Part shown: piece after piece, positions 51,824-60,954 of the stretch
Layout of the letters: each line of letters opens with the position of its first letter
Numbering within the stretch: position 1 is the first letter of the stretch
Made by a program: the position numbers and the translations under genes
Assembly: GCF_000412995.1 (NCBI RefSeq)
Contig: NZ_KE332512.1
Span: 616,697 to 680,696 of the forward strand
Length of the DNA stretch: 64,000 nucleotides
DNA from: Treponema vincentii F0403
GTDB taxonomy: Bacteria > Spirochaetota > Spirochaetia > Treponematales > Treponemataceae
Direction: 5' to 3'
Notes under the pieces: model-generated
Seen by the model: the letters and a program-made list of their open reading frames with translations, nothing else
Told to the model about the DNA's origin: nothing
Databases searched by the model: none

Positions 51824-54112
51824 ATGAAACATACAAAGAGACTCATAGTTATTTTGCTATTGAGTATATGCTTTGCGCCGGTTTTTACCCAAACCATTCA
51901 AAACGGAGTACTCGATCTCCGCAGAAGCAACTTCGACGATACTCAAAGCATGGTAATAAGCGGCAGGATGGGATTCTATAATCGCCGGTTACTTTCTTCA
52001 CCGGAAGATGTACGCACCCCTACGGTATTTATCGAAGCTCCTAAAGAATGGAGTTCAACCGTTTTATCTGACGGCACAAAGATGTCCGCTTTCGGATACG
52101 GTACCTATACTCTGCAGATTTTATTACCGGAACAGCATCCCGAATTAGCAATACAATTTTCTTCTCCGGTTTCCGCATGGAGCCTCTATGTAAATGGAGA
52201 GTTGCAAGCCCATTCAGGACAAGTCGGAACTTCACGGGAAGCATCTGTCCGCGGCGAAGCAGATATTCTCTATTATATTCCGAAAGACCTAACCGAAGTA
52301 TGCATGGCGATTCAGGTTTCAAACTTTTTTCATTCACGCGGAGGCATTTACCAAACCATTAAGTTTTCGACAAAAGCAAAAGCGGACAGTGCCGATTTTG
52401 CGTTCCTGTTTATTGAGATTTTTGTCTTTGGCTTTGGTGTCGCAATTATTTTGTATCATCTTGCGCTCTATCTATTTCAACCTGATAATAAAAGTGTCTT
52501 ATGGTTTGTGTTCTTCAGTATTCTCGTCGTTCTCCGCAACATGGTAAAAGGACCCGTCTTTAGAATCCTCTTTTCTTCTTTATCATGGAATATCGATACT
52601 AAAATCGACTACCTTACCTTTGCATTGCTCAGCTTTTCCGTAGTCGGTTATTTTGCAACTCTCTATCCTAAAGATACTCATAAAATTATTAACCGTATCA
52701 TTATGATTGAGGCGTTAGGGTACTCAGCGTTTATTTGTGTAACGCCGTCTTATATCTACGGAAAACTCATACAAGTTCATCAATTAGTGATTGTTATGAT
52801 TATCGTCTATGTCATTTATTTGATCATCAAGCTGCTCATACGTAAACGGGAAGGAGCAATATTTATTGTTATCGGTATTATCATTCTGACAATTTTCACG
52901 TTAAACGATTTATTTTATAGTATGATGCTCGTTCCTACAGGAAATTTATTGCCGTTCGGTTTTTCCGCATTTTTATTAGCGCAGGCGTTCGGTTTTGCAT
53001 GGAAAACGCACATTTACAATCGTCAAAGCGAGGAGATAAAAATACAACTGTCGGATTCCGACAAGCAGAAAACTCTTTTATTTAATGAGATCAGACACAC
53101 CAGCGATAAACTGCAGCGGCAAGAGACGGTTCTGTCACAAAACATGGACGGAGCAGAACAGGCAATGCAGGCATTATCGCTTCAAGTTCAAACGTTAAGA
53201 TCTGAAATATCCGAGCAAAGCAATCAACTTCGGAGTACGCAAAATGCAACCGACAGCTTTAATGCTTTTTTGAATACAATGCGGCAAGGAATTGAACGGC
53301 AATCGGATGCGGCAGAAGAAACGGTAACACAGATTAAGCAGTTGAACAATGCTACTAACGGACTAACGGAAAAATTCAACGAAATAAATCATAATTTTTC
53401 ATACATCCGCGAAGCAAGCGATGCCGGTAAACATCATTTGATAACGGTTACGGATATCATCAATGCTATTTACGAAAGCTCGGAAAGTCTACTGGAGACA
53501 AACCAAATTATTACCGCCATTGCAGAGCAAACGAATTTATTGGCAATGAACGCGGCAATAGAGTCCGCTCATGCCGGAGAAGCGGGAAAAGGCTTCGCGG
53601 TCGTTGCCGATGAAATACGGAAACTTGCAGAAAACTCCGCGTATGAGGCCGATAATACCGGTAAGATTTTAAAGCACATCAATAAAAGCATTAAAGATTC
53701 CGCAGAGGCTTCGGATGTGTTGCGAAAAAGTTTTGAAAATATCAATATGCAGGTCAATAACTTTCAAACAATATTAGGAGATATTTCATCGTTTTTAAAA
53801 GACGTCGATGTACAGGCCGAAGAAATGAACAGCGCTATGCAATCGCTGGCGGATCAATCCATTGATGTACAAGAGGAACAAGCCGAAGTAGCCGAACTCA
53901 GAAATAAAATCAATGAAAGCTTTACCAACTTATTGCAAGCGACCGAGAAAGTACATACGGAAATCGCGGCTATGTTCACAAATATCAAAAGCCTCAATGA
54001 TGCAGTTCAGACAACACGCGGGGTAGAAGCTGAAACGAGCGAATCAATCGGTATGCTCAATGCACTGATTACACACACCGATCATCTGAACAACATCCAA
54101 ATGAATGAATAG
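51824..54112 (+). CDS. Methyl-accepting chemotaxis protein with 7TMR-DISM sensor
   Basis: 762 residues. Signal peptide (about 1-23), a periplasmic beta-rich 7TMR-DISMED2-type domain (about 60-175: [31 protein letters not shown]), seven membrane helices (about 195-400) and a cytoplasmic coiled coil. Its signalling tip is [40 protein letters not shown] (about 565-605). The 7TMR-DISM module is usually tied to carbohydrate or small-molecule sensing; coupling it to an MCP output sends the signal to CheA/CheW. GGAGAG ribosome site. No che genes nearby. Confidence 0.93.
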   Translation: MKHTKRLIVILLLSICFAPVFTQTIQNGVLDLRRSNFDDTQSMVISGRMGFYNRRLLSSPEDVRTPTVFIEAPKEWSSTVLSDGTKMSAFGYGTYTLQILLPEQHPELAIQFSSPVSAWSLYVNGELQAHSGQVGTSREASVRGEADILYYIPKDLTEVCMAIQVSNFFHSRGGIYQTIKFSTKAKADSADFAFLFIEIFVFGFGVAIILYHLALYLFQPDNKSVLWFVFFSILVVLRNMVKGPVFRILFSSLSWNIDTKIDYLTFALLSFSVVGYFATLYPKDTHKIINRIIMIEALGYSAFICVTPSYIYGKLIQVHQLVIVMIIVYVIYLIIKLLIRKREGAIFIVIGIIILTIFTLNDLFYSMMLVPTGNLLPFGFSAFLLAQAFGFAWKTHIYNRQSEEIKIQLSDSDKQKTLLFNEIRHTSDKLQRQETVLSQNMDGAEQAMQALSLQVQTLRSEISEQSNQLRSTQNATDSFNAFLNTMRQGIERQSDAAEETVTQIKQLNNATNGLTEKFNEINHNFSYIREASDAGKHHLITVTDIINAIYESSESLLETNQIITAIAEQTNLLAMNAAIESAHAGEAGKGFAVVADEIRKLAENSAYEADNTGKILKHINKSIKDSAEASDVLRKSFENINMQVNNFQTILGDISSFLKDVDVQAEEMNSAMQSLADQSIDVQEEQAEVAELRNKINESFTNLLQATEKVHTEIAAMFTNIKSLNDAVQTTRGVEAETSESIGMLNALITHTDHLNNIQMNE

Positions 54113-54123
54113 CTTAGATGAAT

Positions 54124-54194
54124 GAAAGCATCCCTTAAAAACTGAAAGCCTATCGGCTTTGCGGAGAGCGGATCATTTTTTAAGAGATGCCCAT
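54124..54194. repeat. Family B repeat, long form, between mcp and the outer-membrane protein
   Basis: GCATCCCTTAAAAACTG and a partner TTTTTTAAGAGATGCCC enclose AAAGCCTATCGGCTTTGCGGAGAGCGGATC, the same core words as the 20726-20826 copy (GCCTATCGGC, CCGCTT/GCGGA). Lies between converging genes and could act as a terminator. Confidence 0.6.
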
Positions 54195-54197
54195 GTT

Positions 54198-55793
54198 CTA
54201 CCACGTAAACGTTCCCTTCAACCATAGAGCGCTGATCTTGTGCATCGCTGCAAAGTCGCCCTTGCCGTCGTAGCCTTTGGTGTACACATCGCCTCCGAGC
54301 GCAAAACTTATGTTGTCGGTAAGCGCGTAGGCAACTGAATAGGTACTGAACGTACTGCCGTAGTTTACGTCGATGACGCCGCTTGCCGAAAGCTTCAGTG
54401 TTTCGCGCAAAAATGTTTTGCTTACATTGAGGCTGACAAAGCCCTTGTGCATCGGCCGCTCTATATCGTTTTTATGATTGAGGATGAGGTCTTCAAAATA
54501 CTGACCGCTCAGCGTCCACGAGTCTTTCATCCAATCGACTCCGGCAAGCATCAGCAGCTGGTGTTTTTTAACGGGAGCATTAAAGTCAAGCGGCACATCA
54601 TCAGGTGTCTGCCTTTTCAAATCGTCAATAGATTTATCTGTAAGTAAATTTTTGGGCTCAAAGTACCGTTCTCCTACCCATGCAGTTTCTAATCTGACCG
54701 TTACGTCTCCTGCCGGAATTGCCGCGTCAAAGCCCGTCATCCAGATACGGTAATACTCCTCATTTAAATTAGTATAGAGTTCTTTCGGAACATATGGATT
54801 AAGAGGACTCAGCGGGTTAGCAGGATTAAACAAACCCTTTTTTGCATACCCGCTTTTTACATAGCGCGGATTTTTATCCCAGCCGTAGAAGCCGGAAACG
54901 GAAAAATCAATGCCGGGTAGAAAGAAGGAAAAACGGGCGGCCGCTTCCGTGTCGGTGAACATCTTTGGTTTTGCGCTTTGGGTTTTTGTATACGTTATAG
55001 GGGCGGTAATGGTGCCAAATGGTGTTTGCATATCGAAACTATCTGGCGTGTCGATATAGTAGAGGCTGCCTTTTGCGCCATCTTCAAAGCCGAAGCGCGG
55101 CAGCTTATTCGGTGTAAAAAACGGTACGGCAATCGCTTCAAATGTAAACAGATCGTGAAAAAAACGCAGGCGGACGCTGTCCGACGGGAGCCGCGCATCA
55201 TCGCCGTTAAAGGCGATAAACTCCGAGCTGTCCCGCGCGCTTAACACATCGGTGAGCCTAAACCCATCCGCTTGTCCCCACGCAATAACCTGCCTCCCCA
55301 CACTGATATCCCAGATATCGCCGGAATAACGGTAATAGGCTTCGTTCAGCCGAAAACCCGTGCGTGCGGGGTTGCGGTAATTGTATTCGGCAGAAGCGGA
55401 AAGCGCGGCATACGAAGAGCCCGCAGTCACCTCGCCTTTCAGTTGCGCAATCGAACGGGATACTCCGTACTCAACATTTTTTTTAACATCGTTCCAACGG
55501 AAACCGTGCAGCGTTTCAATTTTACCGCTGAGCGTAAATACCGGTTTTGCGCTGTCAGCTTCCGAATCGAAGGAAGAGTCCTCCTCCTCATCATCGGCGG
55601 GCAGTTCGACATCGGCTGTTTGATATTCAACCGCATTGCCGGATGAAACTTCCGCTGTTCGAGCTGTTTTCCCCGTACCGTCTCTGCCCCGTATATCCCC
55701 TGCTTCCTGCGCAGTGCAAGGCAGCAATAGTACCGCAAAAAACAGCGTACAACACGCAATAACCGCTCCGTGTTTTTTTTGTATCGTTTTCAT
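54198..55793 (-). CDS. Outer-membrane protein of the DUF1302 type
   Basis: 531 residues from ATG 55793 (AGGAGAGG upstream). Signal peptide AVIACCTLFFAVLLLPCTAQ. An acidic stretch (ADDEEEDSSFDSEAD) is followed by a strand-rich barrel: GRQVIAWGQADGFRLTDVLSARDSSEF and LRFFHDLFTFEAIAVPFFTPNKLPRF are characteristic of DUF1302-like porins, and it ends in an aromatic residue (FTW), as barrels do. In such modules it would be the outer-membrane component of the RND exporter encoded at 58544. Its ribosome site directly follows the DUF2442 gene stop. Confidence 0.75.
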   Translation of the reverse strand: MKTIQKKHGAVIACCTLFFAVLLLPCTAQEAGDIRGRDGTGKTARTAEVSSGNAVEYQTADVELPADDEEEDSSFDSEADSAKPVFTLSGKIETLHGFRWNDVKKNVEYGVSRSIAQLKGEVTAGSSYAALSASAEYNYRNPARTGFRLNEAYYRYSGDIWDISVGRQVIAWGQADGFRLTDVLSARDSSEFIAFNGDDARLPSDSVRLRFFHDLFTFEAIAVPFFTPNKLPRFGFEDGAKGSLYYIDTPDSFDMQTPFGTITAPITYTKTQSAKPKMFTDTEAAARFSFFLPGIDFSVSGFYGWDKNPRYVKSGYAKKGLFNPANPLSPLNPYVPKELYTNLNEEYYRIWMTGFDAAIPAGDVTVRLETAWVGERYFEPKNLLTDKSIDDLKRQTPDDVPLDFNAPVKKHQLLMLAGVDWMKDSWTLSGQYFEDLILNHKNDIERPMHKGFVSLNVSKTFLRETLKLSASGVIDVNYGSTFSTYSVAYALTDNISFALGGDVYTKGYDGKGDFAAMHKISALWLKGTFTW

Positions 55794-55809
55794 GTTGACA
55801 TACCTCTCC

Positions 55810-56265
55810 TTATCGACATCGTTCAACCGTATCGACTATCGGTTGTCCGTATTCCCGCTTCATAGCTTCCACAGAAATAACCCACTGTTTACCATATTTG
55901 CAGGCATCGATTCCGTTGACAAGCTTACCATAAGCAATCGCCTTTCTCAGTGTACTTTCATGTAAGCCCCAAAGCAACGTTGCATCGCTCATTGCAATCA
56001 ATCCGTCGAACGGATTTTTTACCGTTTTTCCATTTTCATATAATTCGTCACACGATAAATCAAGCTCATCATTCCAAACAATACCGTAACCGCCTGTATC
56101 AACCTCTACATCGTCAAATAATTCCGGTTCATTCTCCAATCGTTTAAAAGCCGCCCATTTAGTAAAAAGCGGTTTGACATCATATATCTTTGTTAGGCCT
56201 TCCGAAAATTGAATATATAAGCGATAATCAGGCAAAGTATGAACTGCTCTAATCTTATGAAACAT
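55810..56265 (-). CDS. DUF2442-domain protein with C-terminal DNA-binding helix-turn-helix
   Basis: 151 residues. Residues 1-80 (VHTLPDYRLYIQFSEGLTKIYDVKPLFTKWAAFKRLENE, then VWNDELDLSCDELYENG) are a DUF2442 domain. Residues about 90-145 (SDATLLWGLHESTLRKAIAYGKLVNGIDACKYGKQWVISVEAMKREYG) look like an excisionase-type helix-turn-helix. Eleven bases after the DUF4160 gene, with AAGGAG. Such pairs behave genomically like toxin-antitoxin modules, with this protein the likely antitoxin and repressor. Confidence 0.8.
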   Translation of the reverse strand: MFHKIRAVHTLPDYRLYIQFSEGLTKIYDVKPLFTKWAAFKRLENEPELFDDVEVDTGGYGIVWNDELDLSCDELYENGKTVKNPFDGLIAMSDATLLWGLHESTLRKAIAYGKLVNGIDACKYGKQWVISVEAMKREYGQPIVDTVERCR

Positions 56266-56276
56266 ACAGCGTCTCC

Positions 56277-56531
56277 TTATTCAAGTGGGGAAAGCGGCTT
56301 AAATTCCTGTGTTTCCCATATATGTAAAAGAGCTTTTTGATGAATACTCATCCACTCTCGTACCATCGATAATGCTTTCGGAGGTAAATGCCCTTCTAAT
56401 ATTTCTCCGTTTTGTATATCGATAGCAGCCATATCATCCCCATATAATGCATGAATATGCGGCGGATTATGTTCTGATTGCTGAAAGTACATTCGGATAA
56501 TAATTCCATAAAACCTTGATAATACGGGCAT
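56277..56531 (-). CDS. DUF4160 protein, candidate toxin partner
   Basis: 84 residues. Typical DUF4160: MPVLSRFYGIIIRMYFQQSEHNPPHIHALYGDDMAAIDIQNGEILEGHLPPKALSMVREWM. The conserved PPHIHA histidines stand out. Function unproven in the family; the tight link to DUF2442 and the promoter with an embedded palindrome support a two-gene autoregulated module. GAGGAGG ribosome site. Confidence 0.8.
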   Translation of the reverse strand: MPVLSRFYGIIIRMYFQQSEHNPPHIHALYGDDMAAIDIQNGEILEGHLPPKALSMVREWMSIHQKALLHIWETQEFKPLSPLE

Positions 56532-56562
56532 ATCTAGTACCTCCTCGTTCTTAACGACTTAC

Positions 56563-56592
56563 ATCATATTCACGGTATCGTGATGTTGTCAA
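56563..56592 (-). promoter_or_regulatory. Promoter with operator for the DUF4160-DUF2442 pair
   Basis: Minus strand TTGACA (56592-56587), 18-base spacer, TATGAT (56568-56563). The spacer contains the palindrome TCACGATACCGTGA (56583-56570), five-base arms around four bases: the ideal position for repression. Confidence 0.7.
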
Positions 56593-56616
56593 TGGGTTTA
56601 TCAATCCTATCAATTT

Positions 56617-56662
56617 ACCGGTTGTCCGTATTCCCGCTTCTCAGTGTACTTTCATGTAAGCC
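56617..56662. repeat. Partial duplicate of the DUF2442 gene
   Basis: CCGGTTGTCCGTATTCCCGCTTC followed at once by TCAGTGTACTTTCATGTAAGCC: the two words occur in the DUF2442 gene near 55843-55861 and 55947-55968, about 85 bases apart. Here the segment between is missing. Confidence 0.7.
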
Positions 56663-57178
56663 TTAGAAAGAAAACAAAAATTGTATGAGCATTACAATAC
56701 CTGTTTGAACTAAAGAAAAAAGCGGAACTACTATAAACGGCCACAATAAAAAATGTTCGGGTATTCCGATAACCTTCATCCAATTTTTTGTTTGATAGAT
56801 TAGGTTATCTTCCGTCCCCGGAATGACAATCAACTTGGTCCATTTTTGGAATAAAAGACAATCCAACAAGAAAAAGTCGGCAAAATTCACAATAATCCAA
56901 TGAATATATGCGGTACAAAATATTGTCTTAAACGTATGAATTCCGCCGTGTAATGTACTTATTACTCCGTAAAGCCAACAACCTCCCATTACAATAACCG
57001 TAAATATTTTATTTACCCGTTTTTCTTTCTTATTCATTAGCTCAGGAACAGCTTTTTGAATCCCCTTAGGATATGAATCCATCAAATATCTCGGGTTGGC
57101 TATTACAAGAGCCGCCGCCGAACCGTTAAATATGGCTGCCATCGCTATGCCGTCCAATAGTGCTCTGATTATATCCAC
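56663..57178 (-). CDS. Four-helix membrane protein of unknown function
   Basis: 171 residues with four hydrophobic segments: LLDGIAMAAIFNGSAAALVIA (about 7-27), IFTVIVMGGCWLYGVISTL (about 58-76), FCTAYIHWIIVNFADFFLLDCLL (about 87-109) and LLWPFIVVPLFSLVQTGIVMLIQFLF (about 144-169). No named family recognised. Flanked by repeats and a gene-fragment duplicate, so probably part of acquired or rearranged DNA. No good ribosome site visible. Confidence 0.65.
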   Translation of the reverse strand: MDIIRALLDGIAMAAIFNGSAAALVIANPRYLMDSYPKGIQKAVPELMNKKEKRVNKIFTVIVMGGCWLYGVISTLHGGIHTFKTIFCTAYIHWIIVNFADFFLLDCLLFQKWTKLIVIPGTEDNLIYQTKNWMKVIGIPEHFLLWPFIVVPLFSLVQTGIVMLIQFLFSF

Positions 57179-57203
57179 CTAAATCATTCCCTCTGTTTTT
57201 ACC

Positions 57204-57663
57204 TCACCAGCAGCATATAGAAAACAACCCTTTCGAAAAGTTCTCTTCCGTAAGCCTTTTGAAAATAGACGGTGTAGATCCGAGGCGCGAGAAAAAATTA
57301 ACCGCAGGCACGGTAAAAAATGTACATCCCTGTACATTTTTTACCTACGTGTTTGCAAGGCAAACACGCTACTGATTAGAACCACCGCCATCCTCGCCCA
57401 AAAACGTACATCCGTGTACATTTTTGAGCTGCAAGTTTGCAAGCAAACTTGTTACTGCATAGAACCAGCGGCGTCCTTGCCGCTTCTGATACGTTGAGGA
57501 TTGTCAGTAGCGGCATATAGAAAAGCCCCCTTCCGTAAGCCTTTTGAAAATAAACGATGCAGATACAAGGAGTTTAGCAAAAGCGAAGCGGAGGCGTACT
57601 TGCTGTACGTTGAGCATTCGCTTTTGCGTAACGACGCAGTAGATGCCCCGCATATTTCAAAAG
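57204..57663. repeat. Array of family C and three-hairpin repeat units
   Basis: No gene in 57179-57665. Contents: a family C fragment (57204-57275), two tandem three-hairpin units (57312-57397 and 57399-57484) and a fuller family C unit (57486-57663). In the units, stem 1 is 57312-57326/57331-57345 and 57399-57410/57415-57426; stem 2 is 57348-57356/57360-57368 and 57432-57440/57443-57451; stem 3 is 57467-57472/57479-57484. The family C unit has ends CTTTTGAAAATA and TATTTCAAAAG and an inner GCAAAAGCGAA/TTCGCTTTTGC. It abuts the stop of the LolA-like gene. Confidence 0.8.
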
Positions 57664-57665
57664 GA

Positions 57666-58451
57666 TTACCTGATTTTGCCTTCTTCTAATGAATTCACCC
57701 TAAAGTACGAATCGGGGATGTTTTTGTTGAACTCGTGCTTAAGCGTTTCGATAACGGTTGCGTGCTTTTTTTGCAGGTTGTTCATTTCCATTTTACCCGC
57801 AGTCCAAAAGCCGTCTTTTTTTTCGATACCGCTTACCGTAAGCACTTTCAGCAGTGTTCCTTGTTCGTCATAAAATTCCGCCTTTACCTGCACCAGTGAT
57901 TCCTTATCAATCCACGAAATATATTTTGAATACATCGATTTTTGTACCGGCACCGATTCAACTTTCCAGCAGTTTTTTCCGTCCACCGTTTCTTCTGCAA
58001 GCAGTGTGTACGTGTAATCGTCAATCTTGTGCCCGCTTATATCATCGTAGGTAAAATCGGTACCCATAAAATAGTCCTGACTTGAAGAGCCGGAAATGCG
58101 CTTTGCCTTTTTAAGTGCAGGCATATAGAGCCAACGGTCATCGCTTTTTGACGCGTCATCATACGAGAAAGAAAGATAGCCGACTCCCTTTACATCAGCG
58201 GGCAGCATAAACACCATCACCGTTTTTTTCTCGCTGCCGTAATCCTTTGAATAGGCGGTAACTTCGCGCACCCGCTTTTTGCCGCCGGAATTGATCAGCG
58301 TCATCCGCATCGTAAACGAATCCGTCGCCGCCTTTTCGCGCTTGTCAACCTTTTGCATAATCTCTTTACCCGTCACCTCTTGTGCAAATGCAAGGCTTAC
58401 GGCCATCGCTGCAAATACAGTCAGCGCGATTACGTGTTTTATAATTTTCAT
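57666..58451 (-). CDS. Outer-membrane lipoprotein-sorting (LolA-like) protein
   Basis: 261 residues. Signal peptide HVIALTVFAAMAVSLAFAQ. The mature protein is a LolA/LolB-fold domain of the type paired with MMPL/RND exporters: TGKEIMQKVDKREKAATDSFTMRMTLINSGGKKRVREV, YLSFSYDDASKSDDRWLYMPALKKAKRISGSSSQDYFMGTDFTYDD and YSKYISWIDKESLVQVKAEFYDEQG. Predicted periplasmic carrier of a hydrophobic cargo between the RND pump and the outer membrane. It follows the transporter by 92 bases. Confidence 0.88.
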   Translation of the reverse strand: MKIIKHVIALTVFAAMAVSLAFAQEVTGKEIMQKVDKREKAATDSFTMRMTLINSGGKKRVREVTAYSKDYGSEKKTVMVFMLPADVKGVGYLSFSYDDASKSDDRWLYMPALKKAKRISGSSSQDYFMGTDFTYDDISGHKIDDYTYTLLAEETVDGKNCWKVESVPVQKSMYSKYISWIDKESLVQVKAEFYDEQGTLLKVLTVSGIEKKDGFWTAGKMEMNNLQKKHATVIETLKHEFNKNIPDSYFRVNSLEEGKIR

Positions 58452-58469
58452 ATATGCTCCTCTTTCAAT

Positions 58470-58545
58470 TGGTAATTTGTAATGCGTAGTTGGTAATTAC
58501 TGCTGCACGTAAATCGCTTTAATTACCAATTATCAATTACGCACT
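58470..58545. repeat. Inverted repeat between the RND and LolA-like genes
   Basis: GCGTAGTTGGTAATTA pairs imperfectly with TAATTACCAATTATCAATTACGC across about 20 bases. Overlaps the end of the RND gene. May tune mRNA stability within the operon. Confidence 0.5.
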
Positions 58546-60937
58546 ACCCATTAGTTTCCTCTTTTCCAAATGGTTTGCTGATGTAGATCAATACCGGCGT
58601 CATCAAATAGTCGGCGGCGAGCGCAGACAGAAGGCCGACCGCAGCCAATACACCGAGACGTAGAATCGCATCAATCTTACACGTAAGATACACTAAAAAT
58701 GTTGCAGACAAAATAATCGTTGTCATCGCAAGTGTCTTTCCGATGGAATAAAACGTCTCGAAAATTACACGGTCATAAGATTTCTCTTTGTCAAAAAGAT
58801 ATTTGGTGTGGTTGGTAAAGTGAATGGTATCATCAACCGCAATACCGAGAATCATCGGCATAATTGCCATCGTCATAAGATCCAGCGAAATACCGAGATA
58901 ACCCATAATTGCACCGATGACAATGACGGGGAAGATGTTGGGGATAAGCCCGATCAGTCCCATCTTAACGCTGCCGAATACAAGCATCATTAAAATTGCA
59001 ATCGCAACGAGCGAAGTTAAAAAAGAATACAATTCGCCGAATACGATTTTATTGTTCAATTCTGCAAATTGCACGGCAGCTCCGATTAAATGGCAATCCG
59101 CTTGAGGAAACAGTTCCGCGCATGTTTGCTCGATAGTTTTCAGATTTCCCGCAAGCTCGTTTGCATCATACGAGGCAACATCAATCGACATACGGAGTGT
59201 ACGGAATTCTTCATCAACCCAACGTGAAGTTTGACCTCCTGAAATTTCGTACAAGAACAGCAGCTGCGCGAGCAAATCTTCATCATCGGGAATCGTGTAA
59301 AACGCAGGATCATCGGAGTGCATCGTTTGATTCATCTCTTTGACAATATCCAAAATCGAGAATATCTTTGGCACTCCGTTATTCATTTTTGTTAATCTGA
59401 ACGTCCCGATGAGTGTACTCAGTTTATCGAGTTTTTTAAGCACATCAGGATTCTTAACCGCATCATCTTCATCAAAGGTGAGCATAATATTGTAACTAAA
59501 ATAGGAACCAAGCTGCGACTGCGTAATTTCATAAAGACGTTTAATATACGGAATGCGCAAACCCATGAATTTAAAGTTATCCATGTTGACATCGATTTTG
59601 AACAACGCTGGAATACAAGCCGCAGTGATGAGCGTAAATGCAACCATGATCGCTTTGCGTCTTTTGATAACGGAATGTCCGAACCGTTCAAACCATTTAT
59701 CCAATTTTTGCGCACGTACAGCTCTTTTTGTATGAGCATTTGCCGAATCTTTACCGGCTTCAATATCTTTGCCGAAACTCATCAAAATCGGAATGAGAAC
59801 ACTGACGTAGATATACACAGCGAATACCATCGCGGCGCTTGCGGCTCCCATCCAGCGCATCGGCTTAAGGTCAGTCGTTAAAAACGACAGCACCGAAACA
59901 ACGGTGGTAACGACGGTAAAAAAGAGCGGCCAACCGGTATTTTCAATCGAAGCGATAACAGCCTCTTTCCGTTTGCCGAGTTCATAAAAGCTTGTTTTAA
60001 ATGAATTGACGAGGTGAATTGAGTAACCGACCGAAAGCGCCATCGCAAGCACAATCGGAACCGACATCATTTCCGACTTTCCCGAAATATGCAAAAAGCC
60101 CATAATGCCGAGCACCGTGGTAATACCGAAGAAAGTCGCGAACAATGGCACAATCGTTCCGCGGAGCGACCGGGTAAATACAATGAGCAGAATAATCATA
60201 CAGAGAAAACTCAAGCCGACGCTTTTGGTGGTCTCCTGTCCCATCACAACTTTTTCTTCCGTTTCGGTATAGGGAAGTCCCGCAGGTTTTATCGTATACG
60301 CAGCGCTGTGATATTTAGGGTCGGTAACAATGTCGATTGCCGCTTCTCCGATAACGTACATTGGAGCCTGTGCCGAAGTTTTACTCCAGACTTCTTCAGG
60401 CGGTGTCGCCTTGAGCGACAGTACCAGCCATGTTTCCGTCGCATCCTGTGTTACGAGCTTATTCACAATCGACTTACGCGAAAGGATAAAGTCTTTGGCA
60501 GCTTTTAATGCGGCAGGATCGGAAGGAATACCGTCCCGAAACGGATTGGTGATTTCTATACCTTCGTCCGTACCGACGGTAATATCCGTATCGGTAATCG
60601 AAGTGATGGAATCCGAATATGGTACTTTTTCCAAAAGTTCGGTGCCGATATCTTTAATCGCTTGGAGCACCTCCGGCTTAAATACGTCGTCTGATTCAAA
60701 GAGCAGCACGATCGAATCGTTACTGCCGAACAATTCCTTAAACCGCGCATCATTCTTTTTTGTGCTTTCTTTTACGGTTAAAAACTCGTCTTCATCAGCC
60801 GAGCCGACCTTAAAACTTTTTACGCCTATAAGCCCCGCAACCGTTACAGTCGCAAGCAGAACCAAACAGAGCCAGCGGTATTTTAATTGAAACTTTGCAA
60901 TCTTTTTAAAGAATAGATGCATTCCTTCAAGTTTCAT
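58544..60937 (-). CDS. RND/MMPL-family exporter
   Basis: 797 residues. Two repeats of one helix, a large periplasmic loop (about 45-215 and 450-600) and five to six helices (VGLSFLCMIILLIVFTRSLRGTIVPLFATFFGI... and LVAIAILMMLVFGSVKMGLIGLIPNIFPVIVIGAIMGYLGI). MALSVGYSIHLVNSF and LGIAVDDTIHFTNHT are the paired helix-4-type signatures carrying the acidic residues for proton coupling. The size fits the HpnN/MMPL-like group that moves lipids or hydrophobic compounds. AGAGG ribosome site. Controlled by the palindrome at 60955-60991. Confidence 0.9.
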   Translation of the reverse strand: MKLEGMHLFFKKIAKFQLKYRWLCLVLLATVTVAGLIGVKSFKVGSADEDEFLTVKESTKKNDARFKELFGSNDSIVLLFESDDVFKPEVLQAIKDIGTELLEKVPYSDSITSITDTDITVGTDEGIEITNPFRDGIPSDPAALKAAKDFILSRKSIVNKLVTQDATETWLVLSLKATPPEEVWSKTSAQAPMYVIGEAAIDIVTDPKYHSAAYTIKPAGLPYTETEEKVVMGQETTKSVGLSFLCMIILLIVFTRSLRGTIVPLFATFFGITTVLGIMGFLHISGKSEMMSVPIVLAMALSVGYSIHLVNSFKTSFYELGKRKEAVIASIENTGWPLFFTVVTTVVSVLSFLTTDLKPMRWMGAASAAMVFAVYIYVSVLIPILMSFGKDIEAGKDSANAHTKRAVRAQKLDKWFERFGHSVIKRRKAIMVAFTLITAACIPALFKIDVNMDNFKFMGLRIPYIKRLYEITQSQLGSYFSYNIMLTFDEDDAVKNPDVLKKLDKLSTLIGTFRLTKMNNGVPKIFSILDIVKEMNQTMHSDDPAFYTIPDDEDLLAQLLFLYEISGGQTSRWVDEEFRTLRMSIDVASYDANELAGNLKTIEQTCAELFPQADCHLIGAAVQFAELNNKIVFGELYSFLTSLVAIAILMMLVFGSVKMGLIGLIPNIFPVIVIGAIMGYLGISLDLMTMAIMPMILGIAVDDTIHFTNHTKYLFDKEKSYDRVIFETFYSIGKTLAMTTIILSATFLVYLTCKIDAILRLGVLAAVGLLSALAADYLMTPVLIYISKPFGKEETNG

Positions 60938-60954
60938 GCCATGAACCTCTTACA

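Noticed and set aside
5163-57663. Palindromes as integron attC sites (treponemal integrons are known)
   Set aside because: No integrase gene, no cassette-like single genes between elements, and I could not find the conserved attC core pairs at the stem bases.
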